A stretch of DNA of 64,000 bases from Megamerina dolium. Lineage: Eukaryota; Arthropoda; Insecta; Diptera; Megamerinidae. Under the pieces are notes generated by a model. That model did not search any database, was not told the DNA's origin, and was given only the letters and a program-made list of their open reading frames with translations. Both the position numbers and the translations under genes were made by a program. Positions 32,985 to 45,140 of this stretch are shown in pieces (position 1 is the stretch's first letter; each line of letters starts with the position of its first letter). The stretch spans positions 69,288,418 through 69,352,417 of the forward strand of contig OY978526.1 of assembly GCA_963854835.1 (NCBI GenBank). Reading direction: 5' to 3'.

Positions 32985-34880
32985 TATATATTTTAGGGAT
33001 TAGCCGAATCAGACCACTTATATGGGTCCCTTTTCGTCCCTCAAATCGTGTGTTAATTATTTGTTCGGTTGCAGAATTCTTTTACTTTCTTCCTCATAAT
33101 AACATCACGCGTTATTTCGAGCATGTCTTTGTGGAGTATGTTCCACATTTCGAGTTCATCAATAAATTGGCGACCCAGTGTGGACATCCTCCTGCTTGCC
33201 AATGCAGGACACTGGCACACTATGTGCGCCGCTGTCTCTGCCTCTTCCATGCATAATCTGCAAATATCAGCATCCTCCCCAACAACAAAACCCATCTTGC
33301 TGAGGTGGTACCTGAAATTGCCATGCCCAGTTATCAATGCAGTCAACCACCTTAGAGTCATTCGTCCTAGACTGAGAACCCTCCCCGATTCACTGCCCTT
33401 TGATAGCCTCAACGAAGCCTTTGCCTGTCTACAAGTAGATAAGTTCTCCCATCTCGTGAGATGGAGTTTCTTTATCCACTCTTCGACCTTTGCCTTCACC
33501 GTCCCGCTGCTGAGAGCAACTACTGGTTCCGATCCATAAAATTCAGCTTCAGATCCTTGTCTTGCCAAGGAGTCTGCAGCTTCATTCTGTTCTTTACCAA
33601 TGTGTCCCTTCACCCACATAAGATTAATCGCATTACTACGAGCACACCCATTAAGTTTCTGAACACATTCGAGCACCAACTTAGAAGATACCGTAGGTTG
33701 TTGCAGCCGCCTGACCACCGCCTGGTTATCGAGTGCTAGCAAGATTTTCTTACCTTGCACCTTTCCATCCAGTAGATGGTCTAGCGCATGCATTAGACCA
33801 AGCATTTCTGCTTGATAGACCGATACGTATCTTCCCAGATTCAGAGTACATGCCAGTCCCAACTCTTTAGAGAAGATTCCAGCACCCGCTCTGCCATCCA
33901 TTAATGAGCCATCTGTAAAAATACTGATGTCATTTTCCTCACATACATCATGTGTGAGGCCGTGTTTAATGAGGGTTCTGTGTGACTTTTCAGTCATCTT
34001 CAGCCTACCCATTCCCTCCATTGGCATTTGCGCCTCCTTCACACTGCTATATAGCAGTGACAGGATGGCCCTGTGCCCCATCTCTGTGCCGAATCCATAC
34101 CAATTATTGGTTGTCTTCAGACGTAATGCTGTTAATGCCGCTGACTTCATAATATGCAAGTCCAACGGCAGCAGCCCGAGAAAGACTTCCAATGCTTCTA
34201 CTGGGGTCGTCCGGATAGCTCCGGTAATCCCAATACAAGCCATTATTTGCACCCTATCTAACTTGCTTTTCACGGTCTTTTGGGTGACCTTAGGCCACCA
34301 GAGCACAGCAGCATACGCTATTAAGGGCCTTATCATCGTTGTGTAGATCTAGTGCGCTAATCTGGGAGTAATTCCCCACATGAGACCTAACACTCTGTAT
34401 GCGTGCTGATACCTGCTCAGTGGTTTTGTCAGAAACGTTGTCCTTTGCATGTAGTCCGCCAGTACTCCCTCCATACATTTAAGCAGAAAGGCGGTCAAGC
34501 TAACCGGCCGAAAAGATTTAGCCTCTGAGTAGTCCCTTTTTCCCGGCTTTGAAAGAAAGACAACCTTAGTCTCTATCCATTGAATAGGGATATATCATGT
34601 AGCCAGGCAAGTAGTGAATATTACCAGAAGCCTGTCTGACAGAGCTTCTGCACCCCACTGAAGTAAGGCTAGAAATATCCCGTCTGTACCCGCTGTTTTG
34701 AATGGAGAGAAACGCTTGATGGCTTATCACTCCATCTCTGGTGACTATCCTTTCAGCTTCCGATCCTTCATCACTGTTTGCACCCTTGCGGGTGACTTCC
34801 GATCTAAAGCTTCCGGTAAAGTTCTGTAAAGGATCCATTCGTATTGCGAATTAATCCCAACTTTGAAACCGGGTCCAGCA
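32985..34880 (-). mobile_element. LOA-like retrotransposon with internal deletion
   Basis: The minus strand starts in the RT region (about 34880-34480: NSGYRRDISSL and a tract matching 44088-43740) and then jumps, near 34400, from the segment before the RT palm to the thumb (HVGNYSQISALDLH). About 650 bp present in the 42945-45140 copy are missing. The frame 34336-33053 then holds RNase H (SIFTDGSLMDGRAGAGIF, QAEMLGLMHAL, ALDNQAVVRRL, MWVKGHIGKEQNEAADSLA) and the Cys-rich end (TALITGHGNFRYHLSKMG, CRLCMEEAETAAHIVCQCPAL). A short 3' UTR follows. RT is destroyed by the deletion. Confidence 0.75.
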
Positions 34881-35400
34881 GCAGTGAATGTAAGTGATAA
34901 CATAAATCGTATCACATCGTAGAAATCTGTTGAGATACGCTACAATACTTGTAGGGATAAAGATTTTGGACCATTTGTCGGATATTTTGTTTTCATATGG
35001 GGAATTATTTGGGATTTTACTTTTAACATACTTTTAAAGATTTGTCTATGCCTAGTGTTATTTGTCTTGATTTCGATCAATCGTAAATACATTTCAATTT
35101 GGTTACCAGGTCAAACAAAATCATATAGTGTGGCACACGACATTTGTTTTGGCGTCACTCACATATGTTACCATATAAAATATGTCGCAAGCCATAATTC
35201 TTTATTGCTCAGTGCTTCATAAACAAAGTATGAGCATACTATTTGATTTTATCATTAAATGAAATACTTTGTAGTTGTCCTATGATTTGCTGATAATGTG
35301 TGTGACAAAACTAAAAAAGTTGTGATGCGTTTGTGTATGTATGTATGTATGAATGTACAAGTGATATACAAAAGAGTAATATCGTATACGTATATGGCTA
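34881..35400. other. Intergenic upstream of intact IR
   Basis: AT-rich sequence with a short GTATGTAT repeat near 35335. No element was recognised. It probably contains distal regulatory sequence of the IR at 35545. Confidence 0.4.
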
Positions 35401-35414
35401 ATTAATAGTAATAA

Positions 35415-35430
35415 TGTTTATGGCACCGCA
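35415..35430 (+). promoter_or_regulatory. Shared IR upstream block (TGTTTATGGCACCGCA)
   Basis: Located 115-130 bp before the ATG of the intact IR and preceded by TTAATAGTAATAA. The same lead and block occur before the IR at 22170 and the relic near 16640. Its function is inferred only from recurrence. Confidence 0.4.
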
Positions 35431-35544
35431 ATATAATATGTAAATTAAATTTATGAGAAAATGATAGAAGTAAATCGACGTTTTCACTAAAAACTCTGAC
35501 ACTCTGAGTATTTAGTTCTGATTTATATACCAAATAACGACAAC

Positions 35545-37338
35545 ATGATATCTCTTTCAACATTCATTGAATTATTATTACTTGAAAATCAGTTGAGCAC
35601 AATGCTCAGATATATTTGCGATGTCAGCTTAAAAGATCATAATTATAACACCATAATATACATGAGCACTGGAAACATCGATTCCAACGATGGCTTCAAT
35701 ACGGATTTACTACTGAAACAACTAAGTGGAATAAATTACGGAAATCCAACCTTACTATTAAATCAGGAGAGTGTATTTCCACTGACAGATAACTATAATC
35801 GCGATTTGTTAGTTATCGTAAGATTGACTCGCAATGAGGACATGGATCATAAGTTATTGCGAAAATTATGGGAAAATCTATATAAGAATAGAAAAAGTCG
35901 TCATATCCTTTTATGGGATACACCACAAGTGGATGAGTTGTATATGGAGAACATTATGAAATTCTGTTCGAACAACAAAGCAATAAACATAATCTTCATA
36001 GTGGCGTCTATGTTGGAAACAAGGCAATACTACACGTTAAAACTTTTTCCAATAGCCGAGTTGAGAGCTGTAGATATCGACTCAAATCAATATCCAGTTT
36101 TTCCTGATCACACACGTAACATGTATGGCCATCCGATTAAAGTAAGAGCAGAAGATTTGCCAGCGCTTACATTTATAATAGAAGAATCGGACGAGAATTT
36201 ATTACTCAGTGGCTATGCTGGAAATCTAGTGGTAGAGTACGCTCGAAAACATAATGCTACGCTAAGTTATCCTCGACGTGACCTTACACACACTATTTTG
36301 CCGAGAGGAGATATTGCTAGAATGATCGAAAACGGCACCTTTGATACCACTGCGACACCAACGTACTTTATGAAAAACACCAACAATCTGAGTTTCAGTT
36401 ATCCAAACGAAATTTCGGATTGGTGTGTTATGGCACCAATGCCCAAAGAAATTCCCAGCTATCTATTTTATGCCATCATATTCGACTATATCATAATGCT
36501 ATTGGTATTTGCGGCCCTCGTGGCGGCATCGTTTTCCAAGTCACTTTCGTTCTATTTGCGTGGACAAAGTGCACGTCATTTTACAAATTTTATAATTGAT
36601 CATAACTTAGTGAATGGTTTCTTGGGGCAACCATTTGAAATGGAAAGAAACTTTTCTGGCATTCGTAGCGTCATTTATATAATAATTTGCTTTGCCGGGG
36701 TGATTTTCAACACATTATATGGTTCATGTCTGCAAACGTTTTATATAGAAGCGCCTACAACCTTAACAGCACAAACATTTAATGATTTCAAACAAATAGG
36801 TATGCAAATTAAAGTGTTGCCCGAAGTACTTGAATTTGCAAAAAAATCAGTCAAAAAGGAATTTCTCGATCTTCTGTGTACAGTGGAATCATATGATAAA
36901 TTTTATCAATTACGTAATTCGTTTGATACACGCTATGCATATGTGGTGCCATCAGGATCATTGATTTATTATGAGAGTGTACAGCAGTTCTATAGGAAAC
37001 CGATATTTCGTTTATCAAAGTGTTGCATTGGAAAAAATATGCCAAGTTTTTTGCCGTTTCAAGCGAATTCTATGTATCTATCATCGATGAATATATTTAT
37101 TGGTCAAGTCACACAATCAGGATTAGTAAAACATTGGACTATCCAGGCATTTCTGGAGCTTGTTCGAATGGGACGCGCCAACATTGTCGATAAAAGTGAA
37201 GTTAGGCATTTCAATCCATTGAATGTTACAGATTTGTCTTTGGTATTGATGATTTATGGCATTGCCGTAAGTTTATCGATTTGCGTTTTCGTATTCGAAC
37301 TTTATTCGTATTATCGTTGTCAACGTTGCCACAAATGA
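35545..37338 (+). CDS. Divergent ionotropic receptor, intact, 597 aa
   Basis: A single open frame of 597 codons. Residues 1-190 form the N-terminal region, including FNTDLLLKQL, where two paralogues carry a TGA at position 55. S1 begins about residue 195 (GHPIKVRAEDL), with VVEYARKHNAT near 230 and SDWCVMAPMPKEIPSY near 291. M1 is about 305-330, the pore segment GFLGQPFEME about 358-367 and M2 about 374-398. The second part of that motif reads NTLYGSCLQTF instead of the NTSYVAYLQTF of the paralogues, a local divergence in an otherwise conserved pore-lining segment. S2 and a final helix about 560-586 complete the protein. The role is a chemosensory cation-channel subunit by family; ligand and partner are unknown. 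It belongs to the same subgroup as the genes at 22170, 30784, 51593 and 58383. Confidence 0.9.
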   Translation: MISLSTFIELLLLENQLSTMLRYICDVSLKDHNYNTIIYMSTGNIDSNDGFNTDLLLKQLSGINYGNPTLLLNQESVFPLTDNYNRDLLVIVRLTRNEDMDHKLLRKLWENLYKNRKSRHILLWDTPQVDELYMENIMKFCSNNKAINIIFIVASMLETRQYYTLKLFPIAELRAVDIDSNQYPVFPDHTRNMYGHPIKVRAEDLPALTFIIEESDENLLLSGYAGNLVVEYARKHNATLSYPRRDLTHTILPRGDIARMIENGTFDTTATPTYFMKNTNNLSFSYPNEISDWCVMAPMPKEIPSYLFYAIIFDYIIMLLVFAALVAASFSKSLSFYLRGQSARHFTNFIIDHNLVNGFLGQPFEMERNFSGIRSVIYIIICFAGVIFNTLYGSCLQTFYIEAPTTLTAQTFNDFKQIGMQIKVLPEVLEFAKKSVKKEFLDLLCTVESYDKFYQLRNSFDTRYAYVVPSGSLIYYESVQQFYRKPIFRLSKCCIGKNMPSFLPFQANSMYLSSMNIFIGQVTQSGLVKHWTIQAFLELVRMGRANIVDKSEVRHFNPLNVTDLSLVLMIYGIAVSLSICVFVFELYSYYRCQRCHK

Positions 37339-37467
37339 GCCTTAATGAAATAAGGACGAATATAATTTGCTGCAATACCAGTAATAATAATTTTCCATCT
37401 TATCTGTGCCTTTTATCAAATTTATATGTAGCAAATCAAATTTATCACGTCACGTAATGCTTCCGAG

Positions 37468-38100
37468 GTGTTACAGATGATTCCAGAGAAAGATCGTGGT
37501 AGCTATCAGTCACTGATGGACACACTCCAGCGAAAGTATGGAAATGAATACAAGAGTCAATTACATCGAGTGGAATTGAGATCGCGAGTGCAACGGAGTA
37601 ATGAGAGTCTGCAGGAATTCGCTTCCGATATTGAGCGCTTATGTCATCTAGCGTTCTCCGGTAATTCGGAAGAGTTCGTCGAAAAAATCAAAATAGAGGC
37701 ATTCATAGATGGCATACGTGATGGAGAGACAAAGCGTGCCCTAGTCATGTCACCCAGGAATTCTTATGCCGAAACAGTCAGTAGTGCCTTGACGTTTGAA
37801 GCCGCCAGTTTCATGTGTCGACCAATGCCACGGGTACGCCAACTAGAAACAGAAACAGCAGATCTGGTTGAAGCAGTGTGTCAGGCATTCAAATCTGTAG
37901 CGCAGCCTGAAGGAAGAACAACAGGTCGACGCGAAAACAAATTTACTGGTAAGTGCTTCATTTGTGACAAACCAGGACACATGGCGCGTGACTGCCGTCT
38001 ACGACGAAAGCGATCAAGATCGAGTTCTCCAGGAAGACAAAAGAAGGAGAATAAGGTGGATAGTGATCGCTCCACTAACACAAATCCATCGTTAAACTAA
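37468..38100 (+). pseudogene. Ty3/gypsy Gag, N-terminally truncated
   Basis: About 210 codons remain. A capsid-like helical region with YGNEYKSQLHRVELRSRVQ leads to a single CCHC zinc knuckle, CFICDKPGHMARDC, near residue 170, and a basic, Ser/Arg-rich tail. The reading frame already runs open upstream of 37468 (about 37450), with no sensible start, which confirms that the gene's beginning is missing. Confidence 0.75.
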
Positions 38101-38138
38101 ATCGAGTCAGTTCAGCGGGGCGTGAACTGACTCCAACA

Positions 38139-41100
38139 GTGGGTTGCCCCATCATTCACATTTCACAACTACAGCGTGTGCCAAGCAGCTTGACTATTGA
38201 TGGAAAATTGGACAATATGGAATTCATGTTAACCCTGGACACTGGTGCATCACATTCTATAATCAAGAGCGATTTGGTAAAGAGGTTTGAGCCTTTAATG
38301 GGAATAAAATTGCGTACAGCAACGGGTGAGGATGCACAAATTCTGGGCAAGATAAAGAAACGAGTATCTATTGGAAATTGCACATGGGAACATGAATTCA
38401 TTGTGGCCGACATCATCGATGACGTAATAATTGGTGTTGATTTTATGATTGACAACGGATTTACGTTAGATTTAAATCAACGGATACTACGTTATGCAAA
38501 TGTCGAATTACCATTGAACATCGGTTACAAGCGGAGTGGAAACATCAAACGAGTACTGGCATGTCAACGCCAAGAGGTTCCAGCAAAATCAGAAGCGGTG
38601 ATTTGGGCACAAATAAATGTGGATGATGGGACAGGCAAGTTGTGGTTAGTGGAAGCAGATAAAGAAATACAAAATAAAAACATCATACTTGGTAGGACGT
38701 TAGTAGAACCTAAAGAAAATGGAATAGTACCGGTGCGAATATTAAATCCAACTAATACATCTACAGTTGTGAAGAAAGGAATGGTGATTTGTCATTGCCA
38801 GGAAGTTACTGCCGTAGTAGACTGCGAAAAGGGTTCGTCGATAAAAAGTGGAAGATCAGGAACTGGCAAGGCGGAAATAAAAGCACAGATGGAAGAATGG
38901 ACAGGTGTGCTTACCAAACAGCAAACAGAAAAGGCTTTACAAGTATTGGAGAAGTACAGTTCAATATTTTCTTCAAATGGAAAAACTGGAGGACGAACAA
39001 CCATCGTGAAGCATCACATTGACACCGGTGATTCTAGACCAATTCGACAAACACCACGACGAGTTCCATTGGCCAAAAGAGACGAAGCCATTAAGCTGAT
39101 TTCCGATATGCAGAAACAAGGTGTTATTGAACCATCAGCGAGTCCATGGAGTTCACCAGTTGTGCTGGTAAAGAAGAAGGATGGAAGTACTCGATTCTGT
39201 GTGGATTACAGAAAGCTGAATGAGATTACGAAAAAAGACAGCTATCCACTGCCAAGAATCGATGACACTCTGGACACACTATCTGGTGCGAAGTGGTTCT
39301 CAACTCTTGATTTGCAAAGTGGCTACTGGCAAGTGGAACTTGGTAAGGAGGACAAAGAGAAAACAGCTTTCAGTATTGGCGATGGTCTATGGCAATTTAC
39401 AGTTATGCCATTTGGCTTATGCAATGCGCCAGCTACTTTTGAACGTTTGATGGAGCGTGTACTCAGAGGACTACACTGGAAAACGTGCTTGGTGTACCAT
39501 CATTATTGTGATGGGAAAAGATTTTAACGACCACCTGGAAAAGTTGAAAGAAGTATTTGAGCGTATACAATCAGCAGGGCTTAAACTGAATATGAAAAAG
39601 TGTTCACTCTTCAGGCAAGAAGTTAAATATCTTGGTCATAAAGTAACAACAGAAGGGGTACATACCGACGAGGAGAAAGTAGCAGCAGTTCAAGAATGGC
39701 CTATTCCGTCGAATCTTCACGAGCTAAGGAGCTTCCTAGGCTTATGCACCTACTATAGACGATTTGTTCCTGGATTTGCAAACATCGCCAGCAGTCTGCA
39801 TGAGTTGACAAGAAAGAACAAACCATTTGTGTGGGGCGAGGACCAACAGAAAGCATTCGAACAGCTGAAAGAAAAACTCTGTTCAGCACCAATATTAGCG
39901 TATCCAGTACCTGGTCAAAAGTTTGTGTTGGACACAGATGCGAGTGGCTATGGAATAGGTGGTGTGCTCTCTCAGATCATAGATGGGCAAGAAAAAGTAA
40001 TAGCATACTACAGTAAAATCCTGTCGAAGCCAGAAAGAAATTACTGTGTCACACGAAGAGAGTTGCTCGCAATACTGGAATGTGTAAAGTATTTCCATAA
40101 ATACTTGTACGGTCAGTCATTTCATCTACGAACTGACCACTCAGCGCTAAGGTGGTTATTGCAATTTAAAAACCCAGAAGGACAATTGGCGCGCTGGATT
40201 GAAAGGCTGCAGAGTTATGATTTTACCATCGAACATCGTAAAGGAGGACATCACGGCAACGCGGATGCTCTATCTCGTCGTCCTTGCAAAATGGAATGTA
40301 AACATTGTTCCCGAGTGGAAAGCAAGGAGCACATTGTCGACATACGACTTACGAATATATTGCCGGAGGAGTCATGGACCACCGAACGAGTGCAAGAAGA
40401 TCAGCGGAACGACCCAGATCTCGTAAAGATTATGGAATACAAGGAGCAGGGCATACGTCCAGATTGGCAAGAAATGGCTAATGAGAGTCCAATAGCAAAG
40501 GCATACTGGGCGCAGTGGCAAAGCCTGCACTTACGAGACGGATGTTTATTCAGAGCATGGGAAAGTGAGGATGGAAAAATCACTAATGATCTTCTAGTGG
40601 TACCCAAGGCGAGAATAAATGAAGTGATAGCTGAGTATCACAATGCCTCCAGTGGAGGGCATTTGGGAATCACCAAAACCGTCGAGAAACTAAAGAAACG
40701 ATTTTATTGGGTTGGATGTCATGACCATGTCGCTGATTGGATTCGGAAATGTAAGCAATGTGCAATGGCCAAAGGTCCCACTAAGAAAAGTCGTGGTAAG
40801 ATGCACCAATACACCGTGGGTGCTCCATTTGAGCGAATTGCTATGGACATAGCTGGGCCATTTCCAATAAGCAACGCAGGAAACAAGTATGTTCTGGTGG
40901 TTATAGATTACTTCAGTAAATGGCCTGAAGTATACCACATTCCAAATCAGGAAGCTAGTACAGTTGCGGATGTATTCGTCAACCAATGGGTTACTCGTTT
41001 TGGTGTACCGATGGAGTTACACTCAGACCAAGGTCGAAATTTCGAATCAGTTGTATTCCAAGAGATATGCCGTATGCTGGGTATATACAAAACTCGTACA

Positions 41101-41679
41101 ACACCTTTGCATCCACAATCTGATGGCATGGTAGAACGATTTAACCGCACCTTGGAGGAATATTTGAGAAAAGTCGTAGATAAATACCAAAGAGACTGGG
41201 ATGTACATATACCAATGTTCCTCATGGCATATAGATGCGCACAACATGATACGACGGCTACTACACCGGCAATGGCAATTTTTGGAAACGAGTTAAGACT
41301 GCCAGCTGATTTAAAATTTGGAGTCGTAACACCAACGAGATCAACCGAAGGTAATTATACTAGCAAAAAGCGGGAACAGTTGGATGAAGTACATCGGTTC
41401 ATCAGAGAGCGGTCGCAGATGATAACCGATAAGATGAAGGCCAGGTATGACTTGAAAGCGAATTCAAAAGGGTTCTATGAAGGAGAGCTTGTAATGCTTC
41501 ATAATCCACAACGAAAGAAAGGCCTGTCCCCTAAACTACAGACTCATTGGGAAGGACCATATGAGATTATAGCAAAGATAAATGACGTAGTGTATCGTAT
41601 TCAACGTGCCTGGAATAAAAGAGCAAAGTTTAAAGTAGTGCACTTGGAGCGACTTGCGCCATATCGAGGGGAAGTATAA
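38139..41679 (+). pseudogene. Ty3/gypsy Pol, frameshifted at the RT active site
   Basis: The first frame (to 39527) holds the protease active site LDTGASHS (about residue 33), then RT motifs FCVDYRKLNEI, TLDLQSGYWQVEL and MPFGLCNAPATFERLM. The frame then breaks at about 39500. An approximately 8-base deletion removes the double-Asp catalytic box expected after VY and shifts the frame. The second frame (about 39510-41679) continues with the RT thumb, RNase H (VLDTDASGYGIGGVLSQ, TRRELLAI, GNADALSRR) and integrase, with an HHCC-type zinc region near 40650-40770 and a catalytic core with AMDIAGPFP, ELHSDQGRNFES and PQSDGMVERFNRTLEEYL. Apart from this lesion the ORF is open. RT is dead. Confidence 0.85.
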
Positions 41680-41717
41680 AAACTTGTTCGGGACGAACAA
41701 GGTTAAGAGGAGGGCAG

Positions 41718-42154
41718 TGTAACGAGTATCGATAGTTGATTACTCATCACTATTGTGACTGACTCTATTGGCAGCATCGAAACGAATGTCAACAAAAAGA
41801 AATAAGCGATAACCAGAACAAGCCAACGAGAAAGGAAGAGAAGAATCTCGATAAAGGAAGATTCTGGGGTGTTGCCAACAGAGTATAAATAGAGCCAGTG
41901 TTGAGAAGGAAAATCAATCTAATTCCGAACGTGATTGCGAAAACATTGATACAGAGGCAAAAGCTGCAAGTACATTTAAGTGTTATAGTAAATAGTTGAT
42001 TGTAAACAGTGTTGATTGTAAATAGAGATTATTAAATAAATTGTTGCTGTATATAGTTGTATAAAATAAGTGTTGCAGTTATCATTAACAGAATCCAGTG
42101 ATCGAACAAGGTAATTCAAATAGAATTAAACGCTCACATAATAAAAACGTAACA
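41718..42154 (+). repeat. 3' LTR of the Ty3/gypsy element
   Basis: The LTR begins TGTAACGAG immediately after the purine-rich GAGGAGGGCAG tract and ends ACGTAACA, a normal TG...CA boundary, for 437 bp. It contains TATAAATA at 41884-41891 and an AATAAA near 42034, as expected for an LTR promoter and polyadenylation signal. With the 5' LTR missing, insertion age cannot be estimated from LTR divergence. Confidence 0.8.
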
Positions 42155-42299
42155 ATACAAATCTGACTCGAATTTGTGTTGACGAAAACGAAATTGGTGA
42201 TTCCCCTTTTAACATGTATGCACACATTCATGTCGTATCCGCAATTTAACGGAGAGTAGCTTTCTCATTTCATTAATGTTCGTGTAATTATTAACGTGT

Positions 42300-42940
42300 T
42301 TGAAAGAAATAAATTGTCTGTGCGTGAAATTCAAGGAAGGTAAAGTTTAATGGCCATTAAAATGAAATTGTGTACAATTTTTCAAAGATTAGCAACAGAC
42401 AAGCTGCAGAAATCAATAAAAATAAAGGTGCAATTCGTTCTAAATGGGAGTCTGTAGTTAATGTACATCAAAAGCGATGTACATAATTAGTTCGCTAAGG
42501 TTAGAAGTCGACAAAGTCCTTTATCTGACCCTATTGTAAAATGTGGTGTATCTAATTTAAATGCTTCAGATGGATAGTTAAACAGGTGTCGCACAAGAAA
42601 TAATATTTTTTTCAAGTGCATATCTGGTGAAGCTGCGAATGTAAACCAGGAGGATGTCAAACAGTTCAGGGTAAAGCTGCCATCTCTGTTGAGTAGATAC
42701 AAGCCTCAAGACATCTACAATGCAGATTAAAGCGGGCTTTTCTTTCGCCCATTACCTGACAAAACTCCCGCTCTTAAATCCGAAAAATGCGTAGCAGGTA
42801 AATTGTCTAAGGAAAGACTCCCAATTTTATTTTGTGCAAACATGGCTGGAGAGAAAGAGCTTCTTTTGGTCGTAAGTAAAGCAGCCCGCCATCGAGCATT
42901 CAAACATGTTCCTATCACGGGACTGCCAGTGTCTTCAGTT
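42300..42940 (+). mobile_element. pogo/Tigger-like transposase relic
   Basis: Plus-strand frames read FRVKLPSLLSRYKPQDIYNAD (first catalytic Asp), then a stop where Glu is usual, SGLFFRPLPDKTPALKSEKC, GKLSKERLPILFCANMAG and KAARHRAFKHVP. This is the DDE domain start of the pogo/Tigger/jerky group. The DNA-binding region upstream is fragmentary. The copy is cut at about 42942 by the LOA-like element. Confidence 0.7.
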
Positions 42941-42944
42941 CAGT

Positions 42945-45140
42945 TGGTAATCCCAATACAAGTCATTATTTGCACCCTATCTGACTTGCTTTTCACGGTC
43001 TTTTGGGTGACCTTAGGCCACCAGACCACAGCAGCATATGTTATTAAGGGCCTGACCATCGTTGTGTAGATCCAGTGCGCTGCTCTGGGAGTAATTCCCC
43101 ACATGAGACCGAACACTCTCTTACACTCATGCAATACCCGCTTCCCCTTCTGGATCTTATTATCGACGTGACTATTCTAAGTCAGCATGTTATCCAGGAT
43201 GACACCTAGATACTTTACTTCTTTGGATACGTTGATGTTCGATCCAAAAAGCCTAAGAGGGTTTATTGTTAGTCCAGTCCTCCTTTTAGTAAAGAGTACT
43301 GTTTCCGACTTACTAGCATTTACAGAGAGACCTTGTTCCGTGCACCATCCTTCAACCATTTTGAGTGCACCTCTCATGGTATCATAAATCACCGTTACCG
43401 CTATGTCATCTGCATACCTGACGGTGTGTATGCCTTTTGAGTCCAGAAGCTGAAGTAGGGAATCGACCGTGATTTCCAAAGGATGGGCGATAATACTCCC
43501 CCCTGTGGACACCCTTTGACTACCCTACCTCTGAGTCTGAAACTTCCATTTTGAAAGTTTATTGCCCTTTTCCTCAGCATGCTGTCCACCCATCCACCCA
43601 GCAAGGGCCATCCTTGGCTTATCGAAACCAATCTTATCGAAGGCACCTTCTATATCCATAAAAGTAGACATAGATATCCCTCCACAAGACATTACCCTCT
43701 CCGCTACGCGAACGAGTTCGTGCAGGGCCGTTTCAGTGGATTTCCCAGCTCTGTACGCGTGCTGACACCTGCTCAGTGGTTTTGTCAGAAGCGTTGTCCT
43801 TTCCATGTAGTCCGCCAGTACTCCTTCCATACATTTAATCAGAAAGTAGGTCAAGCTAACCGGCCGGAAAGATTTAGCCTCTGAGTAGTCTCTTTTTGCC
43901 GGCTTCGGAAGAAAGACAACCTTAGTCTCTCTCCATTGAGTCGGGATATATCCTGTAGCCAGGCAAGTAGTAAATATTCCCAGAAGCCTGTCTACCAGAG
44001 CTTCTGCACCCCACTGAATAAGGCTGGAAATATCCCGTCTGTACCCGCTGTTTTGAATGGAGAGAAACGCTTGCGGGTGGCTTCCCAAGGATCTTCCGAT
44101 CTAAAGCTTCCTGGAAAATGCACCTCCATCAGGTATTTCAGTGACTCTCCGATTGTCTCTGTAAAGGATCCATTCGTTTTGCGAACTAATCCCAACTTTG
44201 ACACCGGGTCCTTTGATATGATTCTCTGTAATCTACATACATCGGTCATATCTTGCATATTTGAGCAGAATTCCCTCCATGTTTTCCTTTTACGGTTGCG
44301 TAGAGTCTTCTTCAGCTCCCTTTTCTTTGACTTGTAGTCCTCCCATGCGTTGGGGTCCTCTCTCATGTGACGATTAAAAGCCTTCCTTGTCTCCTTTTTC
44401 ATGGATTCCAGTTCCCCATTCCACCATGGAGTGGGATCTCCTTCGTCCACTACCGTCAGAGGACATGAAGATTCAAATGCTTTGATCATGGTTGAGCTGA
44501 TAGCCCTCACCTGATACTCAACATCTGCGGTTGTTCTAGGTCTCTTAAACCTCCTTGGCAATAATTCCTCAAGAACATCGCAGAACTTGTACAATCCGTT
44601 CGTTTCGGTATCCTTACCATTCTACAGTCGTTCCTATGTCTTTTATCGGACGTAACCCCAAACTGAATGGCCCTGTGGTCCGACATGGTTAGTCTATCCA
44701 CAACCCTCCAATCCAAAATCATATCCAACATTTTGACATTCGTCAGAGTAACATCAATGACCAACCCCCTTACCATCACAGAATCTCACTAGAGCTTCCA
44801 CCTCTCTCGAAGGTGGTTCGTGTGGAGAATCGTATGGAAGGTATGCTGATGCGATCATAAATGATCCCGCACCGTCACCTATTCTCACTACTGTGAGATC
44901 CGGTGAGCACAAGTTATACATTAGAATCGCACGTATCTCATGTCTAACTAAAATGCATGCCCTCAACTTCCCCTCTGTTTGTGGATAAAACAAAGTGGTA
45001 TTTTGTGCAGATGGGCCTTTGATCCTTCCATGAAGGATCCAGGGCTCCTGAACTAGTGCAATGTCAAGCTCATCCTCATCGAAGCTCCGCACCAACATTG
45101 CTGATGCTGCTTTGCTGTGGTGAATATTGAGTTCACACAT
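42945..45140 (-). mobile_element. LOA-like retrotransposon, 3' truncated
   Basis: On the minus strand the endonuclease comes first (45140-44754: DELDIALVQEPW, FMIASAYLPYDSP). The endonuclease end and linker follow (44779-43992), then the RT: SYFLIKCMEGVLADYM-type region (about 43860), CQHAYRAGKSTETALHELV, FMDIEGAFDKIGFD, GCPQGGVLSPILW, a YADDIAVTV catalytic box near 43400, and KYLGVILDNML near 43200. Frameshifts break it into six frames. It stops at about 42945, before RNase H. The overlapping parts match the copy at 32985-34880 closely. Confidence 0.75.

Larger units (their letters stand above)
37440..42154 (+). mobile_element. Ty3/gypsy LTR retrotransposon lacking 5' LTR
   Basis: The order is gag (partial), protease, RT, RNase H and integrase, ending with a purine-rich tract and a single LTR at the 3' end. 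Protease-RT-RNase H-integrase order defines Ty3/gypsy. Sequence upstream of about 37440 is IR 3' flank, so the 5' LTR and the start of gag have been lost. No env-like ORF follows integrase. Confidence 0.85.

Noticed and set aside
33053..34336. A 427-codon ORF that might be taken for a host RNase H gene
   Set aside because: Its RNase H is fused to a Cys-rich LINE C-terminus and continues upstream into RT remnants shared with 42945-45140.
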